From Tannerella sp. (GTDB taxonomy: Bacteria; Bacteroidota; Bacteroidia; Bacteroidales; Tannerellaceae), in the NCBI GenBank assembly GCA_031258835.1, contig JAIRMH010000171.1:1-37920 (forward strand): a DNA stretch of 37,920 nt. The letters run 5' to 3'. The position numbers were made by a program, and so were the translations under genes. The notes beneath the pieces are model-generated. The model saw nothing but the letters and a program-made list of their open reading frames with translations. It made no database searches and had not been told where the DNA came from. Positions 1 to 8,678 of the stretch are shown here, in pieces (within the stretch, counting starts at the first letter, position 1; each line of letters begins with the position of its first letter).

Positions 1-798
1 GAAATCTTTAAGAACCGCGACCCGCGCATGGCGGAAACGATTGGCTTCCCCGGCTTCACGGCCGTGAACACCAGCAATCCCATGCCAACGGGCGGAGGAT
101 ATGACCAGATCAAGTTTTACCCCCGCGATCTGTCATGGCGTAAATCCGGCGGCGGCGCCTGGGAAGCGATCGTCATTTACCGTTATGCGGAAATCCTGCT
201 GAATTATGCAGAAGCAAAAGCGGAACTCGGCACATTGACGCAATCCGATCTGGACCGGAGCGTTACGCCGATACGCAGCCGCGTAGACATGCCGGCCTTA
301 TCGCTTTCCGCAGCTAACGCGGCGCCCGACGCTTTCCTTGCCGGACAATATCCGAACGTCAGCGGGGAAAACCGGGGCGTTATCCTCGAAATCCGCCGCG
401 AACGCCGCGTAGAACTGGCTTGCGAAGGCCTGCGTCTGATGGATATCTACCGCTGGTGCAATGGCGAACTGCAGGCAGTACACCAGCAAGGCATCTATAT
501 CGCAGGTCTAGGCGCGTATGACGTGACCGGCGACGACATTCCCGATATAGCTATCCTGGCGTCGCCCGACGACGAATCGCCCATCGCTTCCCTGCCTGAC
601 GAGGTAAAAGAAAGCCTTACGAAAATCGCCGCCGACGGAAGTAAGGGATTCACACTCGAACATGGCACATACGGCCATGTGCAGCTTGAAGCGGATAAAA
701 ACCGCGTCCCGTGGGAAAACCCGAAATTTTACTATCGTCCCATCCCTGTAACGCAAATAACGTTGAATCCCAATTTAACGCAGGTATTCGGGTGGTAA
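1..798 (+). CDS. SusD/RagB-family nutrient-binding outer-membrane lipoprotein, C-terminal part
   Basis: The frame is open from the first base of the window, so the gene starts outside it; the internal ATG at 28 is not the start. The visible part begins EIFKNRDPRM, matching the FKNRDPR block common in SusD proteins. It continues with a RYAEILLNYAEAKAELG helix, an EIRRERRVELACEGLRLMDIYRW block and the closing PIPVTQITLNPNLTQVFGW, all characteristic of the SusD C-terminal domain. SusD proteins are surface lipoproteins that cap a SusC-type TonB-dependent channel and bind glycans or other oligomers; the SusC partner is presumably just upstream. A low-complexity acidic stretch (about residues 170-205 of the visible part, VTGDDIPDIAILASPDDESP) is an insertion I do not recognise. 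Substrate unknown. Confidence 0.93.
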   Translation, partial: EIFKNRDPRMAETIGFPGFTAVNTSNPMPTGGGYDQIKFYPRDLSWRKSGGGAWEAIVIYRYAEILLNYAEAKAELGTLTQSDLDRSVTPIRSRVDMPALSLSAANAAPDAFLAGQYPNVSGENRGVILEIRRERRVELACEGLRLMDIYRWCNGELQAVHQQGIYIAGLGAYDVTGDDIPDIAILASPDDESPIASLPDEVKESLTKIAADGSKGFTLEHGTYGHVQLEADKNRVPWENPKFYYRPIPVTQITLNPNLTQVFGW

Positions 799-817
799 GA
801 AACCTATAAAACTTTAA

Positions 818-872
818 GAGGCTGTCTCAAAAGTATTCCGGCACACGGATGACACATTTTTGAGGCAGCCTC
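818..872. terminator. Long hairpin after the SusD gene
   Basis: A 15-nt arm at 818-832 (GAGGCTGTCTCAAAA) pairs with 858-872 (TTTTGAGGCAGCCTC), with one G-U wobble and a 25-nt loop. It lies between the end of the SusD gene and the end of the opposing small gene at 938, so it could terminate both. No long T-run follows on the plus strand, so it is not a textbook intrinsic terminator. Similar GAGGCTGTCTC repeats occur between genes in Bacteroidales; a remnant of an insertion-sequence end is an alternative. Confidence 0.5.
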
Positions 873-937
873 AAAAAGTTTCCATATTTGCGAGAGCCGA
901 CCCCGTAAATGGGGAAATTGGTTGAATGTTTTTTTCG

Positions 938-1267
938 CTATTCGCCCGACCGGGGGTTAACAAATGATGTGTAGATAAGCAATAATGCGGCGATAAACAG
1001 GAAGACGACCCACTCCATCCTTTCACGGAACATAAATACGGAAGAGACAATCATGGACACGCCGGCTAACATATTTATACGATGCAGGCGACGGCTACGG
1101 AATCCGAGATTTTTATAGGATACAGTTATAAAACATACCGTTATGCCGGCCGTACCGAGGGCAAAGACATGCGGCGCATGTATCCAATGTGTCACATATA
1201 ATATCGCACCGGCGAATGTCAACACACAGGAAAACATAAATATATAATTACGTATTTGCTGATTCAT
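938..1267 (-). CDS. Small four-helix integral membrane protein, function unknown
   Basis: The 109-residue product has four evident hydrophobic segments (about 8-24, 33-50, 64-80 and 85-102) with a basic loop (KNLGFRSRRLHR) between the second and third. I do not recognise a named family. It starts 15 bases after the stop of the FtsB/DivIC-like gene and so is probably translated from the same mRNA, suggesting an envelope or division-linked role, but only by context. Confidence 0.7.
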   Translation of the reverse strand: MNQQIRNYIFMFSCVLTFAGAILYVTHWIHAPHVFALGTAGITVCFITVSYKNLGFRSRRLHRINMLAGVSMIVSSVFMFRERMEWVVFLFIAALLLIYTSFVNPRSGE

Positions 1268-1282
1268 TCTTCGTATTTTACT

Positions 1283-1585
1283 TTATTCTTCAATGATAAA
1301 TATATCTTCGTCTTCTTTTTTCATAAGATATTCTTCACGGGCAAACCGCTCAAGGCCGATTTTATCGGTCTGCAATTCCCGTATTTTCTTCTTATTATGT
1401 TCGACTTCCTTTTTGTAACGCTGTATCTCATTTTCTAACATGCGTATTTTCTCGTTATAACGATAGCGGCGATACAAACTGCTATCGCCTATAAGAAAGG
1501 TAAAGGCGAAGAACAAAATCGTTACGAGCCAGTATTTATTAAGTCCGGCAAGATATTTTACATAAAAATCCGTCAATCGTGACAT
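1283..1585 (-). CDS. FtsB/DivIC-like septum formation initiator
   Basis: The 100-residue protein has a short cytoplasmic N-terminus, one membrane helix (about residues 17-32, KYWLVTILFFAFTFLIG) and a coiled coil of charged heptads (about 40-80, ENEIQRYKKEVEHNKKKIRELQTDKIGLERFAREEYLMKK, here split by me only as a description of register). This is the build of FtsB/DivIC proteins, which join FtsQ and FtsL in the divisome. FAREEYLMKK is the usual family ending. The frame is open further upstream to 1792, but that extension lies inside dnaX on the other strand and has no hydrophobic or coiled-coil character, so the ATG at 1585 is chosen. It is divergent from dnaX. Confidence 0.85.
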   Translation of the reverse strand: MSRLTDFYVKYLAGLNKYWLVTILFFAFTFLIGDSSLYRRYRYNEKIRMLENEIQRYKKEVEHNKKKIRELQTDKIGLERFAREEYLMKKEDEDIFIIEE

Positions 1586-1623
1586 ATCGAAAAATAGTTT
1601 ATGCAAAAGTAGAAAAAAAATTA

Positions 1624-1631
1624 TATATTTG
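1624..1631 (+). promoter_or_regulatory. Predicted -7 element for dnaX
   Basis: TATATTTG fits the Bacteroidota -7 consensus TAnnTTTG and is followed by C, as is common. It lies 41 bases before the dnaX ATG. No clear TTTG -33 box is seen at 19-21 bases upstream. Confidence 0.55.
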
Positions 1632-1672
1632 CAGACAGTTTGAAAATAATTATTTTGGATAATTTGAAATAA

Positions 1673-3391
1673 ATGGAAGACTATATCGTATCGGCACGAA
1701 AATACAGGCCATCGACATTCAAAAGCGTTGTGGGACAGAAGGCGCTTACTACCACCCTGAAGAATGCCATTCAGAGCGGGAAACTGGCTCATGCCTATCT
1801 GTTCTGCGGCCCGCGCGGAGTGGGCAAAACTTCGTGCGCACGTATCTTCGCAAAGACGATAAACTGCCTGAACCTTCGGCCCGAAGGCGAAGCATGCAAC
1901 GAATGTGAATCCTGCCGCTCATTCAACGAACAACGCTCGCTTAACATTCACGAGCTTGACGCAGCATCGAACAATTCGGTCGATGATATCCGGTCGCTGA
2001 CGGAACAGGTTCGTATCACGCCACAGTTAGGCAAATATAAAGTTTATATTATCGACGAGGTACACATGCTTAGCGCACAGGCATTCAACGCTTTCCTTAA
2101 AACGCTGGAAGAACCGCCCCATCATGCTATATTCATCCTCGCGACAACAGAGAAACAAAAGATTCTACCGACAATATTGTCGCGATGCCAGACTTATGAT
2201 TTTACCCGCATCACGCTCGAAGATATTGTCGAACATTTGCAATACGTAGCATCGTGTGAAAATATAACTGCCGAACCCGAAGCGTTGAACGTCATAGCGC
2301 AAAAAGCCGACGGCGGTATGCGCGACGCATTATCAATCTTCGACCAGGTAGTTAGCTTCACAGGGGGCAACATCACATACAAGGCGGTTATCGACAACCT
2401 GAATGTCCTTGATTACGAATATTATTTCCACATTACCGATGCCATACTCAAAAATGATATCCGCGCCTGCATGCTCATACTTAATGAGATCCTTGAAAAA
2501 GGATTTGACGGGCAGAATGTCATCACGGGACTGGCCGCTCATTTTCGCGACCTTCTGGTTTGTAAAGACGAAGCGACCCTCATACTTTTCGAAGTGGGAG
2601 CGTCCATACGCGAACGCTACAAGAAAACAGCAAAACAATGTTCCGACAAGTTTCTTTTCAAAGCCATTGAACTGGCAAACATGTGCGATCTGAATTATCG
2701 AAACAGCCGCAATAAACGACTGTTACTGGAGCTGACACTAATACAGCTATGCCAGCTCACGACAAGTCCTGCGGAAGAGGACGATAAAAAAAAAACACTG
2801 ATTAACCCGATTGCCGCTTCTCCACAACAGGCAGGCAGTCAAGGTACATCGCAGGCAGGCGGTTCCGCCGGCGAACAACCTGTTGTGAAACAAGTTCCCG
2901 AAATCCCGGCAAAGCAAACGGGTGCATATAAAATCCCCACACTCCGCAGCACGTCGCTAAAGGAACTGGTTGAAGAAAAAGAGAAAACGCCACAATCGGC
3001 GTCAATAATACACTCGCCCGATGCGAAAGATAATTTCTCTCAGGAAGTCCTTCTTAATTATTGGCTTGAATACGCCGAAAGCCTGACGATAGAAAAAATA
3101 CATCTGAAAAATACGCTGAAAAACTGCAAACCGGTATTGAAAGAGAATTTCACGTTCGAGGTGTCGGTTTATAATCCAAGCCAGAAAAATGAAATATCCG
3201 GCAATAGCGGGGATATTTTAGGATACTTGTGTAACAAACTGCATAATATGCACGTCAAAATGGATATCCGTATTGTCGAGAAAAATGAGATGGAAATGAT
3301 TTATACCTCGAAGGAGAAATATAATTATCTGGTTAACAAGAATCCTACTCTTGAAGAATTAACAAAAATCTTCAACCTGACGACTGAGTAA
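1673..3391 (+). CDS. dnaX: DNA polymerase III subunits gamma/tau
   Basis: The 572-residue AAA+ clamp-loader subunit loads the sliding clamp at the replication fork. The N-terminus KYRPSTFKSVVGQ is diagnostic. Walker A GPRGVGKT is at about 46-53. The zinc module uses Cys65, Cys75, Cys78 and Cys81; Walker B IIDEVH is at about 126-131, then LKTLEEPP and the sensor-1 region ATTEKQKILPTILSRCQ. Domain III runs to about residue 365. After a linker rich in Gln, Gly and Pro (about 375-430) comes a divergent tau-specific C-terminus. A run of ten A at 2786-2795 (codons 372-375) lies at the domain III/linker boundary; both other frames stop within a few codons, so slippage would give a gamma-like short form (separate entry). 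Start ATG 1673 fits the -7 element at 1624. Confidence 0.97.
   Translation: MEDYIVSARKYRPSTFKSVVGQKALTTTLKNAIQSGKLAHAYLFCGPRGVGKTSCARIFAKTINCLNLRPEGEACNECESCRSFNEQRSLNIHELDAASNNSVDDIRSLTEQVRITPQLGKYKVYIIDEVHMLSAQAFNAFLKTLEEPPHHAIFILATTEKQKILPTILSRCQTYDFTRITLEDIVEHLQYVASCENITAEPEALNVIAQKADGGMRDALSIFDQVVSFTGGNITYKAVIDNLNVLDYEYYFHITDAILKNDIRACMLILNEILEKGFDGQNVITGLAAHFRDLLVCKDEATLILFEVGASIRERYKKTAKQCSDKFLFKAIELANMCDLNYRNSRNKRLLLELTLIQLCQLTTSPAEEDDKKKTLINPIAASPQQAGSQGTSQAGGSAGEQPVVKQVPEIPAKQTGAYKIPTLRSTSLKELVEEKEKTPQSASIIHSPDAKDNFSQEVLLNYWLEYAESLTIEKIHLKNTLKNCKPVLKENFTFEVSVYNPSQKNEISGNSGDILGYLCNKLHNMHVKMDIRIVEKNEMEMIYTSKEKYNYLVNKNPTLEELTKIFNLTTE
2786..2795 (+). promoter_or_regulatory. Poly-A10 slippage site inside dnaX (candidate gamma/tau switch)
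   Basis: Ten consecutive A form codons 372-374 (three Lys) plus the first base of codon 375. In the -1 frame the next codons are AAC ACT GAT TAA, stopping at 2803-2805; in the +1 frame CAC is followed by TGA at 2799-2801. A purine-rich GGAAGAGG lies 5 bases upstream (2773-2780). Known dnaX genes of Escherichia coli (ribosomal -1 frameshift at A AAA AAG) and Thermus (slippage on an A9 run) make a short gamma form the same way; that this site works is inference. Confidence 0.65.
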
Positions 3392-3447
3392 CACATTCGC
3401 ATCTATATACCGCAAACCGAAAAAAAACGTACAGGAAATACCCGTCG

Positions 3448-4761
3448 CTATTTTTCCCTCATAAATACTTGTATCGGCGTACCGCTGAAATCCCAGTTTT
3501 CGCGTATCTTATTTTCCAGGAAACGCTTGTATGGTTCTTTTACCCATTGCGGCAAATTACAGAAAAAAACAAATGACGGCACATTACCTCCGGGTAGTTG
3601 GGTGATGTATTTTATTTTGATATATTTGCCCTTTGTGGCGGGAGGAGGCGTATTTGCAATGATCGGAAGCAGCGTTTCATTGAGTCTGGCTGTCGGGATA
3701 CGCTTATGTCGATTATCATAGACTTCTTTTGTCTTTTCCAGGACTTTAAAGATACGCTGTTTGGTCGTCGCCGATATAAACAACACAGGAAAATCAGTGA
3801 AAGGCGCAAACCGTTCGCGGATCGCATGAATATACGTTTTTATAGCTTCCGTCGATTTATCTTCAACCAGATCCCATTTATTTACACATACAAGAAGCCC
3901 TTTTTTATTTTTCTGTATAATCGAAAATATATTCAGATCCTGACCTTCGACTCCGCGTGTGGCATCCATCATCAACACACATACATCCGAATTTTCGATA
4001 GCGCGTATCGAACGTATAACCGAATAGTATTCAAGATCTTCATTAACTTTATTTCTCTTACGTATGCCGGCCGTATCGACAAGATAAAAATTAAGCCCGA
4101 ATTTATTGTATTTCGTATATATCGAATCGCGCGTAGTTCCGGCAACATCCGTGACGATATGGCGTTCTTCTCCAATAAAAGCATTTAGCAGAGATGATTT
4201 CCCAGCATTAGGACGTCCGACGATAGCGATACGCGGAAGTTCTTCTTCCGTTTCATCGTTTTTTTCCGCCGGCGACACCTGGGTAATACGATCCAGTAAA
4301 TCACCTGTATACGAGCCGTTTATGGCCGAGACGCAATACGGATCGCCAAGTCCCAGACGGTAAAAATCCGCAGACATGGCGTGTAGATTATAATTATCGG
4401 CTTTATTGACAACCAACACGACCGGTTTATGACTACGGCGAAGGATCCGGGCTACCTCATCGTCGAGATCGGTAATGCCCGTTAGTACATCGACAACAAA
4501 AAGGATGACGTCGGCCTCTTCGATTGCGACCTGCACTTGTTTATTTATCTCGCTTTCAAAGACATCTTCGGAATTGACGACCCATCCGCCCGTATCTATA
4601 AGAGAAAACTCTTGCCCTGTCCATTCGACTTTACCGTACTGCCGGTCGCGCGTCGTACCGGCCTCTTCGTTCACGATCGCCTGGCGCGACTGCGTCAGAC
4701 GGTTGAACAACGTAGATTTACCCACGTTAGGACGTCCAACGATTGCTACTACATTTTTCAT
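3448..4761 (-). CDS. der: Ribosome-assembly GTPase Der (EngA)
   Basis: Der is an essential double GTPase needed for 50S subunit maturation. The 437-residue product has two tandem G domains: G1 GRPNVGKS at 9-16, DTGG at 56-59 and NKAD at 119-122; then GRPNAGKS at 182-189, a DTAG motif, and NKWD. A C-terminal KH-like domain ends [16 protein letters not shown], typical of Der. Length matches the family. It starts 31 bases after era and is the last gene of the run DUF177-rpmF-fabH-era-der; dnaX converges on it with only 56 bases between the stops. Confidence 0.97.
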   Translation of the reverse strand: MKNVVAIVGRPNVGKSTLFNRLTQSRQAIVNEEAGTTRDRQYGKVEWTGQEFSLIDTGGWVVNSEDVFESEINKQVQVAIEEADVILFVVDVLTGITDLDDEVARILRRSHKPVVLVVNKADNYNLHAMSADFYRLGLGDPYCVSAINGSYTGDLLDRITQVSPAEKNDETEEELPRIAIVGRPNAGKSSLLNAFIGEERHIVTDVAGTTRDSIYTKYNKFGLNFYLVDTAGIRKRNKVNEDLEYYSVIRSIRAIENSDVCVLMMDATRGVEGQDLNIFSIIQKNKKGLLVCVNKWDLVEDKSTEAIKTYIHAIRERFAPFTDFPVLFISATTKQRIFKVLEKTKEVYDNRHKRIPTARLNETLLPIIANTPPPATKGKYIKIKYITQLPGGNVPSFVFFCNLPQWVKEPYKRFLENKIRENWDFSGTPIQVFMREK

Positions 4762-4792
4762 CGTTATTTTCTTTTTTATTTATTACAGTCAC

Positions 4793-5686
4793 TCAATCTA
4801 TCTGATATCCGAACATACGCAACATATTATCGCGGTTACGCCAGTCGGATTCCACTTTTACATACATCTCAAGAAAGATTTTTTTGTCAAAGAATTTCTC
4901 CAGATCCTTACGCGCCGTCATCCCAACTTTTTTTAAAGCCTGCCCTCGACGGCCGATGACAATGCCTTTCTGCGATTCTCGTTCAACGATAATAACCGAT
5001 TTTATATGAATGTTATTTTCCTCTTCTACAAACTGTTCTACCACAACCTCGACGGAATATGGGATTTCTTTTTGATAATAGAGAAGGATCTTCTCTCGAA
5101 TCATCTCCGTCACAAAGAATCTCGCCGGGCGATCCGTCAGGACGTCTTTCCCGAAATATGGAGGCGAAGGCGGAATCAACTCTTCGATGCGTTTGCGCAC
5201 GATATCTACGTTGAAACCGGTTTGCGCCGATATCGGGTAAATTCCGGCGTCAGGCAACAGTTCGCGCCATTTCCCTACTAATGCCTCAAGCTCTTTCTGA
5301 TTTGAAAGGTCTATTTTGTTTATCAACAATAGAACCGGACATCCAGCCTTTTGTACGCGACGGAGAAAAACCTCGTTCTTCTCGGTTTTCTCTACTATGT
5401 CGGTGACGTAGAGCAACACATCCGCATCGCCCAAAGCCGATTCCGAAAAAGTGAGCATGGATTTTTGCAATTTATAATTCGGATGTAACACACCCGGCGT
5501 ATCGGAATAGACGATCTGCATCGTATCGGTATTGACGATCCCCATAATACGGTGTCGCGTGGTTTGCGCCTTAGACGTGATAATAGAGATACGTTCACCT
5601 ACAAGGCGGTTCATCAATGTAGATTTTCCCACATTGGGGTTCCCTACGATATTGACAAATCCGGATTTATGTATCGCTTCCGTCAT
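4793..5686 (-). CDS. era: GTPase Era
   Basis: Era binds 16S rRNA near its 3' end and acts in 30S maturation. The 297-residue product has G1 GNPNVGKS at 15-22, G2 around TTRHRI, DTPG at 62-65 and NKID, followed by a C-terminal KH domain whose GxxG loop is visible in [13 protein letters not shown]. The family ending [19 protein letters not shown] is intact. Its first 20 bases overlap the end of fabH, suggesting translational coupling; der follows 31 bases downstream. Confidence 0.97.
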   Translation of the reverse strand: MTEAIHKSGFVNIVGNPNVGKSTLMNRLVGERISIITSKAQTTRHRIMGIVNTDTMQIVYSDTPGVLHPNYKLQKSMLTFSESALGDADVLLYVTDIVEKTEKNEVFLRRVQKAGCPVLLLINKIDLSNQKELEALVGKWRELLPDAGIYPISAQTGFNVDIVRKRIEELIPPSPPYFGKDVLTDRPARFFVTEMIREKILLYYQKEIPYSVEVVVEQFVEEENNIHIKSVIIVERESQKGIVIGRRGQALKKVGMTARKDLEKFFDKKIFLEMYVKVESDWRNRDNMLRMFGYQID

Positions 5687-6662
5687 AACCCCATTTCAAA
5701 TAGGTTGCACCCCAAGTGAAACCCGCTCCAAAAGCCGCAAGGATAAGATTATCGCCCTTTTTCAGTTTCGATTCCCATTCCCACAGGCAAAGCGGAATAC
5801 TTGCCGAACTCGTGTTCCCGTAACGTTGTATATTGATCATAACCTTGTCGATCGGCACTTCCAGACGACGCGCCGCCGCATCTATAATACGCAAGTTTGC
5901 CTGATGAGGAACAATCCAGTCGATATTATCTTTTTTCAGTCCGTTACGTTCAACAATTTGCAATGCCACATCGGCCATCTCCGAGACGGCGCGTTTAAAA
6001 ACGACTTTTCCTTCCTGATAAACCGTATGCTCATGATTATCGACCGTCTCATAAGAAGGCATCCGGGCAGAACCTCCTGCTTTCATAAGAAGATGAGGCA
6101 ATCCGCTACCATCGGTACGCAATATGGAATCCATAATCCCGATCGATTCGTTTGTCGGTTCAATCAACACCGCACCACAGCCATCGCCGAACAAAGGACA
6201 TGTTGCGCGGTCGGTATAATTTGTAATCGCCGTCATCATATCGCCGGCAACGGCAATGATACGCTTATAACGACCCGCACGCACATAGTTAGCCGCTGTT
6301 TCTAACAGGTATATAAAACCGGAACAGGCAGCCTGCAAATCAAAAGCGAACGCTTTGCTGCAACCGCTCCCGTACGATATGATAGAAGCGACAGGCGGAA
6401 AATGATAATCGGCAGTCGAAGTAGCACATATAATACCTTCAACGGATTCGGGGTCAATACCGGTCTTCCTTATCAAATCATTTACCGCTTGTATACCCAT
6501 GTACGACATAGCTTTCCCTCCTTTGAGCACACGGCGTTCCTTGATGCCCACGCGCGACATGATCCACTCATCATTGGTATCCACTATTTTTGAAAGATCT
6601 TCATTTGTTATTCTATCTTCGGGAACATAGCCTCCTACCCCTGTAATAAATGCATTTATCAT
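5667..6662 (-). CDS. fabH: 3-oxoacyl-ACP synthase III (KAS III)
   Basis: FabH condenses an acyl-CoA with malonyl-ACP to start fatty-acid synthesis. In the 331-residue product the Cys-His-Asn catalytic triad is present: Cys113 in AACSGF, His253 in PHQANLR and Asn283 in [13 protein letters not shown]-like GIKERRV near residue 40 and the C-terminal [13 protein letters not shown] are family hallmarks. It follows rpmF, separated by a terminator-like hairpin, and overlaps era by 20 bases. The rpmF-fabH pairing is common in bacteria. Confidence 0.97.
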   Translation of the reverse strand: MINAFITGVGGYVPEDRITNEDLSKIVDTNDEWIMSRVGIKERRVLKGGKAMSYMGIQAVNDLIRKTGIDPESVEGIICATSTADYHFPPVASIISYGSGCSKAFAFDLQAACSGFIYLLETAANYVRAGRYKRIIAVAGDMMTAITNYTDRATCPLFGDGCGAVLIEPTNESIGIMDSILRTDGSGLPHLLMKAGGSARMPSYETVDNHEHTVYQEGKVVFKRAVSEMADVALQIVERNGLKKDNIDWIVPHQANLRIIDAAARRLEVPIDKVMINIQRYGNTSSASIPLCLWEWESKLKKGDNLILAAFGAGFTWGATYLKWGYDGSDT

Positions 6663-6689
6663 AATTAATTCATCTTTTTCCCATTTAAA

Positions 6690-6722
6690 AATAGCCCTAA
6701 AACAGAAAATTTTAGGGCTATT
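6690..6722 (-). terminator. Terminator or attenuator between rpmF and fabH
   Basis: Read on the minus strand, a perfect 13-bp stem (arms 6710-6722 and 6690-6702, core AGCCCTAAAA) with a 7-nt loop is followed by TTTTTAAA-like bases. It lies 30 bases after the rpmF stop and 28 before the fabH start, so it may end most rpmF transcripts or act as partial terminator within the run. Confidence 0.7.
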
Positions 6723-6752
6723 ATTTTCTTACGAAACCACTCAAACTACCAT

Positions 6753-6938
6753 TTAAACGGCAGCTTCTTTTTCGATTGCCAACTTACCTCTGTAATAGCC
6801 GCATTCGCTACATACAGTGTGATAAACGTGCCATGCGCCACAGTTCGGGCATACGGCCAATGTCGGAAGAACCGCCTTATCGTGCGTCCTGCGCTTGGCT
6901 GTTCTCGTGTTTCCTTGTCTTCTTTTAGGATGTGCCAT
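6753..6938 (-). CDS. rpmF: 50S ribosomal protein L32
   Basis: The 61-residue product begins MAHPKRRQGNTRTAKRRTHDK, the usual L32 start. It carries two Cys pairs (CPNCGAWHVYHTVCSEC) that form the zinc-binding ribbon of the Cys-type L32 paralogue. It sits 17 bases after the DUF177 gene, the usual partner upstream of rpmF. Confidence 0.97.
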   Translation of the reverse strand: MAHPKRRQGNTRTAKRRTHDKAVLPTLAVCPNCGAWHVYHTVCSECGYYRGKLAIEKEAAV

Positions 6939-6955
6939 AATGTTTTTATTTTAAA

Positions 6956-7561
6956 TTAATTATCTCCAATTAAATGACGAAGCGCCTCCCAGCGTGGGTC
7001 TACCGGCTTGCGATCTCTGCCGGATTCCACCTCAACGCCGTTGTCGTCCATGATTTCACCTGAATCATCTACATCTTGAACTAGCTCTTCGTCGTCAGTC
7101 ATTTCATCTACGCATAACTCTTTTAGCTTCAATGCCATCATTTCGTTGCATCCGCCCGGACCATGCACATGTTTAATGGGCATAGCCAACGCTATGAACT
7201 CGTACATAAGCCAGGCGACATTAATAAATCCTTCTTCTTCCGAAATGACGATATGTTCATCACTCATTTCTTCATACGCTTCTCCAAGCGTAACAATCAA
7301 TCGGTTCTCGGTCTCCACCTGAATTTCCACATCGTCCAAACAGCGGTCGCAAGTCGTCGTTACGACGCCATCAATATGAAAATCCAACTCAAACGCCGAC
7401 GACGCACGTACGACGGATAGTGAGACTTTTACATTTCCCCGCCTGACTTCAGGCCCGTCCACACATTCGAAAAAATCATCTCCAAGCACATAATCAAACC
7501 GATAATTCGTTGCCCGTAAAAGATTTCTCAAATCTATCCGATATGTTTTCAACTTTTCCAA
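6956..7561 (-). CDS. DUF177 (YceD-like) protein preceding rpmF
   Basis: The protein has the DUF177 layout: KTYRIDLRNL at the N-terminus, a CDRCLDDVEIQVE segment (two Cys in CDRC) near the middle, an acidic stretch (EEMSDEHIVISEEEGFINV) and the ending DPRWEALRHLI. YceD-family proteins are linked to 23S rRNA or L32 biogenesis, and the gene next to rpmF fits. An ATG at 7621 gives a 221-residue reading, but a strong -7 element (7592-7599) lies inside that extension and would start transcription near 7586. The homologous region starts at EKLKTYRIDL. I therefore prefer the TTG at 7561 (201 residues); TTG 7567 is also possible. The shift is an inference. Confidence 0.82.
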   Translation of the reverse strand: MEKLKTYRIDLRNLLRATNYRFDYVLGDDFFECVDGPEVRRGNVKVSLSVVRASSAFELDFHIDGVVTTTCDRCLDDVEIQVETENRLIVTLGEAYEEMSDEHIVISEEEGFINVAWLMYEFIALAMPIKHVHGPGGCNEMMALKLKELCVDEMTDDEELVQDVDDSGEIMDDNGVEVESGRDRKPVDPRWEALRHLIGDN

Positions 7562-7591
7562 AACCAATACTAAGTTGTAAGAAAAACGGTG

Positions 7592-7599
7592 CAAAGGTA
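7592..7599 (-). promoter_or_regulatory. Predicted -7 element of the DUF177-rpmF-fabH-era-der run
   Basis: TACCTTTG followed by C on the minus strand is a perfect TAnnTTTG match in the gap after queH. It gives a start point near 7586 and argues that this run is transcribed separately from queH. Confidence 0.65.
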
Positions 7600-7633
7600 C
7601 GGACTTTTTTTCAAATGACAATAACTTTCCTCT

Positions 7634-8248
7634 TTAAATTTCGCCTGACATTTTTATCGACCTGTGTGAAATGTCGGAAAACTCACATCCGCAATATTGC
7701 TGATTATAAAAATCATATAAACGCACCAGTTCGTTGCGGCGTTCGCTTAGTCCTCCCTTGCGCCAGTTTTGCGCCCAGAAAGTAAGTTCCGGGAAAAAAG
7801 CGGCGGCATACGCCCCAGCTTCGGATATCTGTTTCAGGTTTTTCCAGCGTGACGTAGCTAATGTCGTTGCAAATACTCGGAAACCATGCCCATTCGCATA
7901 CAAAGCCGTAGCGGTAAGGCGCACCTTAAAACATTTCAGACAACGCGCCCCACGTTCCGGTTCATCTTCCAGCCCTCTCACCTCATCAAGCCATTTATCA
8001 TGGTCATAATCGGCATCTACGAAGTCAAGACCCAACATTTGAGTATGCCGAAGACATTCCGCTTTTCGTTTCTTATACTCCTCGTCCGGAAAAATGTTCG
8101 GATTATAATAAAACAACGTCGGACGAATATTATGTTCCAGCAGACACTCTACAATCGCCGTCGAACAGGGAGCACAACATGCATGAAGTAATATGGTTTT
8201 CTCCATTCCCGGCGCCTCCATTTTCAACTTTAAACATTCTCGTTTCAT
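7634..8248 (-). CDS. queH: Epoxyqueuosine reductase QueH
   Basis: QueH (formerly DUF208) carries out the last step of queuosine tRNA modification, reducing epoxyqueuosine, as a cobalamin-independent replacement of QueG. The product shows HACCAPC (Cys24, Cys25, Cys28), FYYNPNIFPDEEY, GARCLKCF and YCGCEFS, the conserved cysteines that bind metal and an iron-sulfur cluster. Other in-frame starts are 8221 and 8206 (MEKTILLHACCAPC); family members often begin close to LLHACC, so the true start may be 8206. Own promoter at 8267-8274. Confidence 0.93.
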   Translation of the reverse strand: MKRECLKLKMEAPGMEKTILLHACCAPCSTAIVECLLEHNIRPTLFYYNPNIFPDEEYKKRKAECLRHTQMLGLDFVDADYDHDKWLDEVRGLEDEPERGARCLKCFKVRLTATALYANGHGFRVFATTLATSRWKNLKQISEAGAYAAAFFPELTFWAQNWRKGGLSERRNELVRLYDFYNQQYCGCEFSDISHRSIKMSGEI

Positions 8249-8266
8249 ATCATTTCAATTCCGTTC

Positions 8267-8274
8267 CAAAGATA
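8267..8274 (-). promoter_or_regulatory. Predicted -7 element of queH
   Basis: TATCTTTG on the minus strand fits TAnnTTTG and predicts a start near 8260, which would leave a very short leader to the ATG at 8248 or about 54 bases to the ATG at 8206. Confidence 0.5.
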
Positions 8275-8670
8275 AACATTATTTAACCATCTTCATATTA
8301 AACCTTAGCAAATACTTTCAGTCTATCATATCACATTTAGGTTAGGTTTTTTCATATTTTAGGTTTTTAAGGCGGGAAAGGGCAGAGCAGTGATTGTTCG
8401 GCTCTTTTCTCTTTTTATGCCGTTCTTCATATAGTTCAATATGTTTACACAAATGTACCATGTTATTTTCATGAGAACAAAACTATATAAAAATTCTGCC
8501 ATTTCCAAACGCATGAAATGGAAAACGTATATTCAACCCTAAAAAGCAACAATATTAATAATACGTTCAAAGTACTGCTTTTAAGGTGCGTCAAAGTTAA
8601 GTATTCAGGCATATATGTTAAAAAAACAAAAATAAGATTAAAGGCGCTACCGGATTAAAATTATTATAAT

Positions 8671-8678
8671 TACCTTTG
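8671..8678 (+). promoter_or_regulatory. Predicted -7 element of the RRM gene
   Basis: TACCTTTG followed by C is a perfect TAnnTTTG match. It predicts a start near 8684 and therefore a leader of about 114 bases. A small hairpin in this leader (CTACT 8755-8759 with AGTAG 8768-8772) lies 26 bases before the ATG. Confidence 0.55.

Noticed and set aside
818-872. Ends of an insertion sequence
   Set aside because: The two arms are only 25 bases apart with no transposase or target duplication, so a hairpin is simpler.
1586-1792. 69-codon N-terminal extension of the FtsB/DivIC-like gene
   Set aside because: It lies within dnaX and its promoter and has no family similarity.
3598-4188. 196-codon plus-strand frame opposite der
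   Set aside because: Antisense shadow of a certain gene, with no domain and no promoter.
5532-6305. 257-codon plus-strand frame opposite era and fabH
   Set aside because: Spans two real genes on the other strand; composition is that of a shadow.
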